A DNA stretch of 64,000 nucleotides from Serinus canaria (GCF_022539315.1 NC_066315.1:119541374-119605373), one strand, 5' to 3'. Positions 41,100-54,270 are shown, counted from the first letter of the stretch. Made by a program: numbers and translations. The notes: generated from the letters alone by a model not told the origin.

Positions 41100-41638
41100 G
41101 CGGGGGCGGGCGCGGCGCTCGGGAGCGCGGCGGGGCGGGGGGCGGGGGGCGCCCCGCGTGCCCCGGCCGGGAGCGGCCGTGCCCCCCCGCCCCGCCGCTG
41201 CCGCCGCCGCCGCGCACAGCCGCAGACACGGGCGGCCGCACCGGCAGCCGGCGGCTCGCATGCAGCCGGGGATTACAGCGGGGCGAGGGCAGCGAGGGCT
41301 CGACTCTTATCCCCCCCTCGCCCCCCCCACCCCCATCCTCCGCCCGACACCCCAGCCGCTCGTCGCGCGGCTGCTCCGGCGGTTTTTCATCTCCGGGGTA
41401 GGAGGGAGATGCCTTTGCCGTGGTTTTTCCACCCCCAGCCCTCTCCGTGCCGGGAGAGGCGGTGATGTGGAGCCGAGAATGTAGAGGAAAACCCTCCCCG
41501 GGAAGGAGCGACCAAAACAAATCCCTCGCCGTGGCTTTGGCGGCCGCGCGGTGCCCGGGGAAGCCCGAGCAGCCCCTGCCAGCGCTGGGGAATCCCTCCT
41601 GCAGCCCCCGGCGGCGCCCCGGGCGCCCGCGGAGCAAG
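41100..41638 (+). other. KCNB2: KCNB2 noncoding exon 1 (start uncertain)
   Basis: Presumed 5'UTR exon. The supported end is 41638, where 'gagcaag' meets 'gtaagcg', a near-consensus donor. The 5' limit is a guess within the CpG island. In other vertebrates KCNB2 has a noncoding first exon, a second exon with the start codon and T1 domain, and a third exon with the rest; this layout fits. A weaker alternative donor (ggg/gtagga) lies near 41397. RNA evidence would be needed to fix the start. Confidence 0.6.
41260..41484 (+). other. Possible upstream ORF in exon 1
   Basis: An ATG at 41260 opens a 74-codon frame that closes at 41484, before the exon 1 donor. It is GC-rich, with P, R and G in excess, as expected of any frame in a CpG island. 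It matters only if transcription starts upstream of 41260, in which case it could reduce translation of the main frame. No evidence that the peptide is functional. Confidence 0.25.
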
Positions 41639-43181
41639 GTAAGCGGGAGGGCATCCCTCTTCCGCCGAGGGCTGCCTTTTGCTTTTATTTGGATTTATTT
41701 GAGAGCCCGAGTCATCGCCAGCTGCCGCCCTGATGGGACTGTCAGGGGAGGCGAGAGCTGCCTGCTGGCCGGGAGCGCCCGGGCGGGCCGGGAGCGCGGC
41801 GCTCCCGCGGGGAGCCCCGGGGTGCCCCGGCCGGGAGCGCCCCCGGGGAGGGGGCATGATCGGCGGGGCGGGACGGACGCGGGGGGTTCTCCCCGGCTGC
41901 CTGGATCGGTTTGAGGCTGGATAATAGAATCCTCACCCTGGAGCGCTTTGGAAACCGCGGCTTGTATTTTTGTTCCTTCCGAGCTGCTAAAGGGAGGGAC
42001 GGAATGATATTTCGTAGTATTCTGCCTCCTGCCGTGGGTGAGCTCTACCGATAAAGGCTCGTCGTTTGTTTCCGATGCTCTGATAGTGCTTGTGGAAACC
42101 TGATGATACAAAACCTCAGCCTTCTCGGTAGCTGTCGTTGGAATTATCCCATCCACCCGGGGACTGAAAAATCCCCTCTGTAGAAGAAAATACATGTAGC
42201 ATTGTGGTAGTCTAAAATATTCTGTCGTACATGCTTTCTGTAGGTAGGTAGCATGCTCTCCCTGGATTTAAAAATCTAAATGTCTTTATGAATAGGCATG
42301 TTCATTGGCTACGTGGCTTCTACAAACCATTCCGTGTGTTTCTTCTATCAAAATTTCACTGCCTGGGTGAAGGTAGACCTTTGTTTATACCCTATGTATG
42401 TACTGTCCATATTTATAGTAGGGTTTGGACTTCATTCAGTTCGAGTTACATAATGGTTAAGATACAATAGGCAATATATATGCGTTTTCTTGGACATTTT
42501 AATTCAGTGCAGAAAAGACTGACTCTAGCAACACTGCCAAAATTGTCACTTTTTCGATGTTTGTGTAAGAAAGGAAGTGTCCATAGCATCAGGTGGAGAC
42601 AGCGTTCCTTAGCAAATACACAGTCATCAAGACCTTGCTATTATAAGGACACCTTAGTGAAGGATTTCAGTGACCCTGTCCTGGAACTCTGAGTAGGTGC
42701 CAGGATTGGTTTAGAAGAGGAAGAACAGCAGGGAGACTGGGCAGGCTTGGGAGGGGGAAAAGCCTGTCTGGTAACATTTAGCATTAAAAACACCCAGAGT
42801 TCAAGTTTGCTCAGGTGGTGAGTCTGTCCAGCTTAGAGCAGAGCTAGCACCAAGCCTTAGAGGCTGGGCAAGGTCTGCAAAACTGAACATTCTGCGAAGC
42901 CTGGGACACAATCCTCCAGGGAGTTTTAGTGGAAACTTTCAGGGGAGCAGGGTCAGTGAGTACATGCCACTTATGGGATTTGTTTGTTCTCTGATCACCA
43001 AGATGTGCTAGCAAAACTCTGGAGTCTTTCCCAGAGAGATAAGGTGCAGCACAGAAAACAACAGTTTGTTTCTGGTTCTTAGCGCCTCTGTCTATTCTGT
43101 TAAACAACTGATAAATCTGATACAACTGATAAACTCTCACTTTTTTCAGCATTAGTGGAACTTGCAGCTGGCTTGTTGTAA

Positions 43182-43198
43182 TTTTTTTTTTTTTTTTT
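43182..43198. repeat. Poly(T) run
   Basis: Seventeen consecutive T, immediately upstream of a candidate splice acceptor at 43216-43218. Confidence 0.9.
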
Positions 43199-46100
43199 CC
43201 CAATGAGTGCTTCTGCAGGCCGCTCCAACCACAGCATTCGAATTTCTCTCCCTCTTTTCTCGGCTGGATGCTGTCGCTGGAACTCAGCAGGTTGCCCTCA
43301 CTCAGAGGTATGCAGACAGTAAAACATCTTCAGCTTGAGATGAGGGAGAGGGGCAGTTCAGAGCAGCACGCTTCAGCCTGAACATCTCTATCTGCTTCAG
43401 CATTTTGAAATGTCCCATTGCCTTAACAGTGCCACATCACAGATATATTTATTCATACTTGGCCTTGTTTTCTTCTAAGTGAAAGTTAATTGGCAAATTC
43501 TGGCTTGCCATTCAAAGCAAGGCGAGAGGTCAAGATTTGCAATAGCTTTCTTGCCAACAGTTGGAATTTTGCCAAACAGTTTGCTCCTGTCACTTTTAGA
43601 AAAAAAATCCTGATCTTATGTGACTTCCTTGAGCTTCATGTAACCACATGTGCAGGTAAAGCATGTTCCATGATGCTCCTGTATTTAAAGCTACCTGCTG
43701 AAGGCTATTTCAGTCAGTGTTTTACTCCGTCTGTCATGATATAAACAGCATATCGGGGAAGGTCTGTCTGGTCTCAGCTGAGAGGAGGAATGCAAGCTGA
43801 GATATCTGGTGAAGGGGGCAGTGACTGGAAGTATGTCAGTGCAGTGGGATTCCACTGCAGACCCTCCTGAAGGTGTCTGCTCTACCAGAGTACAGACCTG
43901 CTGCTCTCCACTGGAAGAGATGGGAGCCAGAGAGGAAAGCACTGAAAGCTGTACGCCACTTCAGCTTCATCACAGTAGATATACATGCAGCCTAAAAATG
44001 AAGTTTTGGATGTTTTCAGGGGTCAATTCTATTAATTCATCATCTTGTTGCATAATGTCTTCTGACCCAGCCATGCTCACAGCTCTTGGAATTATACAAT
44101 GATTGCCTCTTAGAGGACTATACATGTTTGTCTAATATTGCTATAGTAAGTTTTTATCATCTTTAGGAATAAAGTTTTTTTACCTAGGAGGTGTCTGAAC
44201 ATTATAAATATAAATAATAAGTAAATATAAAATAAACAATAATATTATACAATAATATAAAATATACATTATAATGGATGCATGATAAAAAACAGGCTGT
44301 AATTTACTTTGTCGTGTTTTGCTGTTTCTAGTCATAGGATATGTGCACCCCAAGAGAAAATATTTTTGATTTCCCATCTGTACTTGGCATCTTTTTGTTA
44401 TGGTTATTGCTGGAGTCATGGAACTCCGTATTTGATTTCTTGGATTTTATAATAAATCTTTGGAATATTTTGTTTTAACTTGCATTTTAGTAGGGAGAAA
44501 TGTGTGTTTACTTTGTAACAAGAATATTAACTTTAAACCAAAATAAATCTTCCAATATTAAATAGCAGATGATTTTTAAGATGTGCAACAGTGTTCTGTG
44601 GGTAATGTGCAAAGAAATTGCTTAGGACATTACAGAGTAGATGTAATCCCATTGTAAATGTAGATTTTTGTGCAATCCCATAGCTTCATATGTTTTTTAA
44701 TCTACACTTCTCTGGCTAGATGGAAAAGATATGGAAAGAATTTAATTATTTTGAATTTTTTCTTCACTCTTATGCAATTAGAGGCATCATACTGATGCTA
44801 TAAAATATACATTGCTCAGCCACACTCCAATAAAGTTTAACTAACATGCATATATATGGCTAAATTTTTTTAAAAATTGAATAGAGAAGTTTAGCAACTC
44901 AAGTGTTAATTGAACAGAATTTGGAGGTTTCTAATCTAGGTTACTATACAAAGTCAGTCTCAATATAGCTTCCCAGACCACTACATACCATAAAAGCCTT
45001 AGGAGAGTATGCATCAGTCAAGATATTTAAAATCTATTAGGCTTATACCTGCCTGTATTCTTAATAAAAATCTGGAATGACAGCAAAGGCTATTTTGCCT
45101 TCTGTCCGTCCCAGTGCTTGCTTCAGAAAGTGCAGAAATTTCAGCACAAGTCACACATTGGCATCTTCCTAAGTTTTCACTTGTTTGCTGTGCAATACAT
45201 TCCTTCTTCCAAGTCTGGAGGGATGGAGTTTTGTAATGGATGAATTTCTTAAAGGATGAATATCTTAAATTACTTTTTTTTTTCACCAGCATGAAAGTAT
45301 GATGATGTTAACTGCATAATCAGAAAATAAGGAATAATATTTTGAACGCACTTCTTCCTGGATTATGGTATGAACAACAGGGAAACAATAAAAGGAAAGT
45401 CTCAGGCCACTGAAATCAGTGGGGCTTTAAATTATTTGTTTCTAATGCAGGAAATCTATATTTATCCATAAAGATAGATCATCAGCCGTGACTTCGGTGT
45501 CTAGATTCTGTACATCCCTACTCCTTCTCTGGATGACTACAAAGAGTAGTCAGTAGCATCACTGCTGGCACCAGCAAGAGAGTCAGAACAACAATCTATT
45601 AGCTAATAAATAATATATGTAAGGCTGGCATAATGCAGCTCTGAGCATTTAGGAGTAAGCTGCGATAAAGAGCAGCTGAACTCTCTACAAGGAACAATGG
45701 CAATTGACCAATTTACCCCTCACAGTACCATGACAGGGGAGCACAGTGCACCCTAAAATTGTGTGAGGGCATTTACAACCTGAGCCAAGGCAGAGGGGCT
45801 GAACAGCTCTCTTACCACAGCACTGGCACATGGTGCCTAAGCCCCTAGGTTTTTGTTACCCCTAGGAAAGTGCTTCTTGCTAGGAAATCAGACTTTGCTA
45901 TTGCGAGGTGTTCTTGCTGCCATCGTATCCAGGTACTAGCTTGTTAGGAAATAAATGTCAGCCCTTTAGGCAAAACCACACTACGAGGAAATGAATGCAA
46001 AACTGTGCTGATAATTAACTGAACAAAGCTCTCAAATGTAATCTTCTTTGATGACACTGGAGATGAGCTTCTCCCCCTGATTGCCTAACAAGTTAAGAAA

Positions 46101-49100
46101 TAGAAATCAGTTATGGCAGTACAGTCCAAATACAGAATAAATTTGCCTCAGAGCATTAATAAGGCAGTTCATAAAGTAAAATTTCACAGTACCTCATCAA
46201 TAGTTAACTTTTAGAAAATTAGCTGTATTTTCAATATATATAGAGATAAAAATTACAGTCAAATGCAAGAACTCAAGAGTGAAAAAGAAAAATGTTTCTT
46301 TTTCAGTTGTGTCATTTGTCCTCCTAAGGTATGAAGATTTGGTTACCTACAAAGTTGTTGACCTCATCTCATCTCAAACGGCAGAATAATCCTGCTATAA
46401 TTTATAGCCATTCATTCAGTGTAAATTTGCATATACCAGAGACATTCTGAGACAGTTTGAGCAGAAAGTGCTGGCAAGCAGCAGAAGCTAGAAGAATCCC
46501 ACTAATGTATTTAAGCAGACTCAAAACAGTGAATAGGCTTAATTAGCCTTGAAATCACACAACTGTGAATGACAGTATTGAACGTGCTTTTCCAGTGGTT
46601 GGTGAGATTAACAGCACAGAATTGCTCTACCTTGACAGGAGTGCTGTCTGGAAGGTCTTGCCTTCTGGAATATTTCCTCTTATGCTTTCTTCATTGTTAT
46701 TATTGCTGACACAGAGCAAACCTCTTAACGGGGCAAGTTTTATACTTGAATTTATTCTCAGGACTAGCATGGCTACTGATAGTCACTTTGGTCCCTATTT
46801 AAGCATGTCATTAAAGTGGCATTAGCAGCGCCTCTGCAGTACCTTCTGCTCCTTTTGAACTGAAGAAGGGATGAGAATATTTAGCTGCTTCATAGATAAC
46901 CCAGGTAGAAGCAAAAATATCTCACTTTTCTTCAGTAATCTTGTGGTTTGGGTACTGACGGAGAAAAATTGAGCTTTTAGGCCTTTCATAGATTAACATG
47001 ATGCAAATAAACATTTCACTTCTTGTAATCCAAGATTACCACCCACCAAAAGACTGGTCACACCTTTCGGTTTTAGACTCATTCGTGTCTGTTGTCTTTC
47101 AAGCACAAGCTGCCTCATTCTTGTTCAGTAGGAATGGGGATGGTCTGCAGCTGTCCTGGGGATTACTGATAGCAGCAGGAGCCTGGAAGATGTAAAGCAC
47201 AGGTTTGAATCACCAGGGATGAACATGGTCCTTCCAGTGAATGTTTAATGACCAAGCAATGACATCAAGGTAGAGCCAAGGCCACCACCTCAAGGTGTGT
47301 TTGGAAAGAGTAAACCTTGCTCAATTCTTTTGAAGGACTATTTTACATAGTAAGAGGTGGTTTCTAGGCTTAGAATATCATGTGGGTGGGTTGTGTCCCT
47401 TTTGATCCTGCTTATGCATTGGGCCTGGATGGGACTTAAGAGTGTCTTCTTCCTGACTGTAAAGTATCGTGTTGATCCTGCCTTAGAGGTTCCCACACCC
47501 TTCTTTGAACTTGGGACTTGTGTGTTTAATATTAGAAACCCTGAACTAATGGCTCTGATGAAGCACATTTTTTAATAGGATGCTGTGGCTTTTAAAAATA
47601 CATTTTGGCTTGATAGAAGTAAATAAATTAATTTATAGTGGCATTTTTATAAAAGCGTTCCTTTTAGCCTGTCTTGATTTCAGAATTATAGTAACAGTAG
47701 CATAGGGTTGTGCATGATAGTGAGTCCTTACTTTTTTTCTATTGTCAGGTCAATTTGAGGGTCAAAAAATATCAATACTCTTGGTATCAGGTGGGACTAA
47801 AAGTCAGCATAGCTTCTTCTCTACAGTGTTTAACTGGAGTTCCTAAGAACATCTTCCCCTTACTGACCCCTAGACCAACTGTATCTTTGTGCATAATGTG
47901 GAACCAAAGCTGATAAGGTCTTAGATAAGGTCAGGAAGCAAAGTTTTCTGTTTTCTGGGTGACTGCTTTTCTCAGATAGGCAAAATAAGATGTTGGGTTG
48001 TCCTAGGCCCTGCACAGTAGTTTGTAGTAGTACTTTGGGATGTTTTTCCAAGGCATCTTATAGTTAAGACATCAAAACATGGAAGGGTTGGATTCTTCGG
48101 ATCAAGATTAGATGGAATTTCTTCTTAATTTTTAATGATAAGAGCCTTCTGTAAAGACTTGCTGATGCTGTGACCTCGGGGACATTTCCAGCTATGCATG
48201 TACAAAGGCACTTGTCAAAAACTGAGTCTCCCAAAAACCAAGGCCTTGATTCAATCCTCTGTTCTGCCTTCAGGGCTTCTGTAAAGCACCAACAATAGGA
48301 GTTTGAGATAAGCTCCTAATTGATTGAGACAAATGTCTCTTGAGTAAATTTGTCCCTTTCAAACAGTATTCTTGGGCCAAGTCTCTTCTTATCTATGGTC
48401 CAGGTAGGTTTAGGCTTACCATTTACCTTGATTGAATCAGGGAACAGTCCTGCTGGAAATGGTTGAAAATGAAATTTTGACAGTAGCACCAATTGAACAT
48501 AAATGTTTTAATTTCCAAAGTCACTTAGGAATACAACTGTGCTTTCCTTAATTGTAGATTTGGGATGGTGGCATTGCATGTTTTTTCTTGATTAGAAAAC
48601 TCAACAGTATACCAGGATTCTGACCAAAATGCTACATCCAAAATTTTGGGTGCAAATTCATTCAAAGAGGGACAAAATCTGACTCTTCTGTATGATGTGC
48701 CTCATTGCTTCAGACATCATTCTCTATGTATATAGGATAATATTATATGTTGTGCAATATTTTCCTGCCTAGAAACCTAGAATCATCACTCATTACTACA
48801 CTGTGCAGGCTTTTCTTCAGCAGAACAAAAAGACATCTGTGAAGTTCTTCCCTGCTTTCAGCTACTTGGCAGCCCTGTTATTGGTAGGGAGCAGTGGAAG
48901 ATTGAAGGGTTAGAGAAGCTAACATATTTAGAATAACCCTAAAACGAATTGCTTTAGGACAGCTGGTTACATTAGTGCCTCCTGAAAGAACAAATGATGT
49001 GTTGACAATCTCCTCCATCATCTTAATGCACTGCAATGCAATTAGAAAAGAAAATCAGGTAGTGGATGGATAAATTGCGACTCAAAGCTCTAATTTATTA

Positions 49101-51128
49101 ATATTAATGTATTTGCTATTATTAGTGTATCCTGCACATGTAACATCTGTAGACTCTCAAAGAATTGTATGGAAGCACCAATCAAACCTTTGTATCCAGA
49201 GTGCTAGTTGGGATATAAATATGTAGTCGGATTTAGACCTGAGATGAGGACCTTACATAATCACATTTCTGTAATATCAGGTTGTTTGACATTAAAGAAA
49301 ATGATCTGCCATTCGGCCTTGTACTTCTCTGTGACAGCTCATCTCCTCAGAAGTTTCCAGGGAAAGCTAAATAAGCAGTGAAAGACAGTATCTTTGGCAA
49401 AAGCTGTAACAGCCCTTAGCAACCAATTGTAAACATGAACAGTAAAGTGCAGACATGACCAACAACAACATCCTAAATAAGAGATGTTTCAACCTGCAAT
49501 GGAAATGGAAAGGTTTTTGTAAACTGAGCAGGAATGCATCCAGATTGTTTGTAAGGATCATATAACCACACTTGTCACAAGCACCAACAGCAGAGATGCT
49601 AGTAAGGAAAGAGAGAATCCAAGCAGATCTGAAATAAAGTTTGGTGGGGATCTTGATTCAGCACTGGGTGGGCTACAAAGCCGTGTTCAGTGCTGTCTTG
49701 AGACCCCAGTGCAGGCTGAGGGGATGCTACAATCCCAGTGCTCAGATACAGACTTGTGAAGAGGTACTACTCAAAAAGACCACTTGAGCCCTAAATTCCA
49801 TGAGACTTGAGGTAAAATTACTCTGAATGCTCTCAAGAGTATTTAGCTTTTTGTAAAGCGGTCTGTATCACCTGTAGTGTGTCTAGAGCCCACCCACGTG
49901 GCTTTGCCTTGCATAAGAGCTTCAGCAAGAGATTACAAGTGCTATTGGGGTAGTTAGAAAACTCAGATAAGCCAAAACTGCCAGGCTTGTGTGACTGCAA
50001 GACTTTAAAAACATTTTATCAGTTATACTTTCCCTCTTTTTCTGTCTTCTGTCACCCTACCTATTTCTGTCTGGGTTTTCTTATCCAAGGCTCCTAGGGA
50101 ATATATAGAGTCTCAGAGTCTGCTGCTCCTTGGTGAAGTTCAGCTCATCCATCTAAAAGACACCTCTGTGCTCAAGATGGTGAGAACAGCGAGTTAGCAG
50201 ACAGACTGATTTAGTCAATCTGAAAAGTTCCTCTATAAAAGGCCTCATCTTTTTTGAGTTTTTTCCTGCGGATCTCCAAGACTTTGTGCAGCCAAAGTTT
50301 AAATGTGACATACCAGAAATAAATAGCCGGTGAGGTCTGTTATGAAGTAGAAATAATCATCGTTTCGGACCAGTTAGCCATAGCCCCAAGAGCTGATTTT
50401 GCAGGATTTACTTTCAAAGTAAGGTCTTACTTTTCATAGACCAGCCCCTCTACAGTTGTTGACAGAGCAGTCAAAGCAGCAGGTGGGGTTTGGTCATAGT
50501 TCCTGGAAAGACTCAGCTCTCCAGTAACAGCTCTGCCCATGACTGTAGTCTGGCAAGAGCCAGGAATTGCTGACAGAGAAGCTGTGTCGCAGGGGAGACA
50601 GGCTAAGGTCCATCTTTGCCCCCTCAGACCGTGTTGCTCAAGTGGTGTCAAGCAGTGAAGCCCCTGAGGACTTGTGCCAAGAGCTGTCAGCAGCAATTTG
50701 GATAATCAAAGCTCAGATACTACTCTCCTGTGCACACATGCATGTGTTCCTGCATATAGATATGAATCTGAGACGTACAAAGGATGCTCAGGAATTCTTT
50801 GACATGTTTCCTGACACTTCCCGCATTCAGCTTGCCAATCCTTAACTATATGAGATGTGACTTCTCTAAAGGTGGGAAATGGAAATAACTAACAACTCAT
50901 TTAAGCGAGATGCTTTTATGCACAGTTTTAGCTATCACCTCAGCTATCTTTTTAAAAACTGAAATGAAGGGAAACTTCTAGTAAAAGATCCCACGGCACA
51001 TGATTAAGAAACTAAAGATCCTTATATTTTGAAACAAAGAGCAGACATTTGAGAGCTAAGATGTGGCAGCAGAGAGATTACAGAAAAGCAGACACTGAAA
51101 GAAAAGAAGAATCATGCAAACAAATAAG

Positions 51129-51158
51129 TTTTTGCTAAATAAACACATTTAGCAAAAA
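51129..51158. repeat. Short inverted repeat
   Basis: Arms 51129-51140 (tttttgctaaat) and 51147-51158 (atttagcaaaaa) are exact reverse complements around the 6-base spacer AAACAC. AT-rich, so a chance origin is plausible. Confidence 0.8.
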
Positions 51159-51296
51159 TGTGTTTGCTCAGTAAAAATGTATTGGTTTTGTCACAGCCAT
51201 CTTGCTTCATCTTTTCTTGGCTAGCTTGCTGGATCCCAGTTGTAGGCTTTAGGAGTCAGATGCTGAGGTGAGCACAGGCTTTCTGAGGTTTTTTTT

Positions 51297-51550
51297 AAAT
51301 CACAGAGTACCTCCAGTTCTCCAGCTAGAAGGGATCATAAGGGTCTTTGAGTTCAACTCCCTGCTTCTCACAGGATTACCTAAAACTAAAAACTAAACCA
51401 TATGACTAAAAACATTGACCAGATGCTCCTTGAACTGTGAAAGGCTTGGTGTCATGACCCCTTCCCTGGGGAGTCTGTTCCAGTGCCCAACCATCCTCTG
51501 GGTGAGGAACTTTTTCCTAATGTCCGCTCTGAATTTCCCCTGACGTTACA
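51297..51550 (-). repeat. CR1 LINE 3' fragment, antisense
   Basis: Reads as the reverse complement of a CR1 3' end: 'ctagaagggatcataa', 'gagttcaactccctg', 'cttccctggggagtctgttc', 'cagtgcccaaccatcctctg' and 'gaactttttcctaatgtcc'. The order matches a minus-strand insertion in intron 1. It is diverged and noncoding. Ends are approximate. Confidence 0.85.
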
Positions 51551-53488
51551 CCTACAAAACCTAAAGCTGGTTTTCCCAGAAAGTGTTACACACCTGCATT
51601 AAATACAGCATGAAGTTCTTAAGCCTTAAGTCAGTTTTAACATCTAAACTAGTAAATGCAACAATTGTCTCCCCAGATCTTTCTTGAGCGTTTTTGCATG
51701 TGAAGAAATCCAGAACATTGATTTTAGACTCTTCAGACCTGAAAGCAAAGACTTTGAATGGGATCACCCGTTTAATAATTTGTTTAATGTTTAATAGTTT
51801 CAAAATCTCTCCTTTTTAATCCGGAGCTGTCTTGAACTTTTAAAAAATTAATTAAATATCAGTTCATCCAGAACCACATTTTGTTTTAAAATGTTGAAAA
51901 CACTTCCAGCAAATTGTGAAAAACTCTTCCATTTGTTTTCAAAGCAAGGAAATTAATTAATAAAATCTTTTCTTGAAAACAGTTTGACAAATTTTGACAA
52001 AAAGACATCTTCTGACAAAAATGGTTTGTCCCTTAAAAGTCTGAAGAAACCAAAATTGTTCACTTTTCCTAGGGTCCTTATGACACATCTTAGGTACCAC
52101 ATACATTTTTCCTCTCTGCTTTAAATGCAGGACATGCTCCAGCAGTGAAGTATGCTTATGTGCTGTAACTTCTCCATCTTCTTTGGCAAAATTTGTGTGA
52201 CAAAAATCAGGAGAGATGTTTATGACTAAAGCATGCAAGAGTGGCTGGGATGTGAATCCTTTTGGAAGAGAAGTCTTGCACATGGAGTCCATGGAAGGGG
52301 CTGGTGCTCAGCACAGCAACCTCCCTGTGTGCAGTTACACTCACCTGCACCCCAAAGCAGATGGCTGGGAACAAACCACTTTCTAGGAGGAGACCTTGAA
52401 GCATGTGGACTCTCCAGCCATCCTTGCAAATGATTTGGGAGAGCTCTAACTGTGCCGTGGCAGGTGCTGCTCGGGCAACGTGACAGCACAGATAACTGGG
52501 TTCCTCAGCCTGAGGGTTTAATCTGGTCATGTAGGCATACCCATCAAAAGGGTTGAAAATGCTAGGGACTCTGTAAAAGGCAGCTATCTCAATCTGAGAA
52601 GCTAAAATTGTGGGATACCTCAGGCATCTATGACCTTCATTTCTACATTATACAGCAATGACAATAATGGCCTCCTACTGAAGGGGAGACTGGGATCCCC
52701 TGGAAGCACTTGGGTAGGACAGGGAGAGCTCCCTGAGGGAAATTCAGCACTTTGTGTGTAATGCAGGCCTGGCAGCAGGAAAAGCTGAATAACATCAGAG
52801 GCCAAATACTGCATGAGAAAGATGAAAAGAAATGGTAAATAATTGCCCGTTCATGTAAAGAGGAAGGGATTGATGTGAGAGTCACACCATTAAAAGCTGC
52901 ATGTCTGTAGTGCGGGGGAGGACACTTAACCTTCCTTCTGGCTTTCCCTAGCTTCTCGAGTTGTAGTCTTTGAAGTTTTCATTTTTATTTAATGCAAAGA
53001 ATTGACTTTGATTTGAAGAGTTTTATGTAATATTACAGGTATTTTGCTACAAAGTAATTTTAGTATTGCTCAGGAGGAATGCAGGGGTTATCTAGATTTG
53101 CTTTCATATATGGGGGTAGAATTTGTGTGTTTCTCTACCAATTGCTAAGAGTGCAGGCTTTGCCTGCCTCCCAAGAGATAGTTACATTTATTACCAGCCC
53201 ATGGTGTACAAGGTGCGTGATGGAATTGCACACAGCCTGAAGGATAAGGCAGTAAGCCAAGATGAAAAGTATTTTAGGTCTTCTTATGGAAAAAAAAAAC
53301 CAAAACAACAACTTCTAAGTTAGTTACAGTAGCTAAAATCCAGAAAGATAAATTAATGAATTGTAAAGGTAACTTCCCTTGTATAATTTTGTTATAATGA
53401 AAGATCTGGTGATTTTGTATTAAATTGATAATGTGGCTTTTCAAGTTAGAAATGTTATATAGTAACATAAAGCAATTTCCTTTTTTGA

Positions 53489-53515
53489 CAAGGTAACCCA
53501 CTAGGGGTTACCTTG
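53489..53515. repeat. Short inverted repeat
   Basis: Arms 53489-53499 (caaggtaaccc) and 53505-53515 (gggttaccttg) pair perfectly around the 5-base spacer ACTAG. No transcript or terminator role is implied in this intronic setting. Confidence 0.8.
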
Positions 53516-53525
53516 GAGGAGAAAG

Positions 53526-54270
53526 CAGTAGTGTAGTCTTTTTTAGATTTCAGTATGGCTTTTGGTACCATCTCTCAAAGAATCCTTCTGGATAAATGTC
53601 CAGCCCACAGCTGGAATAGCACATCATGGGATGGGTGAGCAGCTGGCTCACGAGTCAGGCACAAAGGGTTACAGTGAATGGGATGGCATCAGACTGACCT
53701 GTCACTGGTGGGGTTCTGCAGGGCTCCATCCTCAGCCCTGTGCTCTTCAACATCTTCATAAATTACCTGGATGTAGGACTAGAAGGGGTATTCATTTCAC
53801 TGAGAATGCTCAACTGGGAGGAGCTGTTGATTCCCTTGAAGGCAGGGAGGCCCTGCAGAGAGACCTTGACAAATTAGAGAGATGAGCAATCACCACCCAC
53901 ATGGAGTGTAACAAGGACTAATGCCCAGATCCTCCACCTTGCTGGGGCAACCCTGGACGGATGTGCAGACAGGGAAATGAGAGGCTGGAAAGCAGTGCCA
54001 GGGAAGGGCTCCTTGGGGTCCTGGTCAGCAGAAAGTTGAACATGAGCCAGCAGTGCCCTGGCAGCCAGGAGGGCCAGCCCTGTCCTGGGGGGCATCAGGC
54101 ACAGCATGGCCAGCCGGGCAAGGGAGGGGATTGTCCTGCTCTGCTCTGCACTGGGGCAGCCTCTCCTCGGGTACTGGGGGCAGCTTTGGGTGCCACAATA
54201 TAAAAATATAAAGCTATTGCAAAGTGCCCAGAGGAGGGCTATGAAGATGGTGAAGGGACCCTATGACTCT
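53526..54270 (+). pseudogene. CR1 LINE reverse-transcriptase fragment, decayed
   Basis: Remnant of CR1 ORF2 plus the following region, in intron 1 in sense orientation. Translating across frames gives reverse-transcriptase text: DFSMAFGTIS near 53546, then GVLQGSILSPVLFNIFIN (53710-53763), the usual 'QGS.L.P.LFN.FIN' block. In another frame AVDSLEGREALQRDLDKLER ends at 53885. Between these blocks there are frame changes, and the FADD-type catalytic motif expected between them is missing. Downstream text ('ccttggggtcctggtcag', 'ttgggtgccaca', 'cagaggagggctatgaag') also matches CR1. Dead element; ends approximate. Confidence 0.85.

Larger units (their letters stand above)
40905..41930 (+). promoter_or_regulatory. 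KCNB2: KCNB2 CpG island and presumed promoter
   Basis: About 1 kb in which GC content and CpG frequency jump far above the surrounding AT-rich sequence. It has GC-box-like runs (GGGGCGGGG cores at 41131-41150), a CCG-rich stretch near 41188-41213 and C-runs at 41311-41335. CpG-island promoters without a TATA box are usual for neuronal channel genes. No TATA box is evident. The transcription start cannot be placed from sequence. The role is inferred from position upstream of the KCNB2 coding exon, orientation, and the good splice donor at its 3' side. Confidence 0.8.

Noticed and set aside
40539..41637. Long minus-strand open frames (up to 289 codons) over the GT tract and CpG island
   Set aside because: They are produced by GC-rich and GT-rich composition. 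The residues are runs of H, T, R, P and A, several frames on both strands are open at once, and no domain is recognisable.
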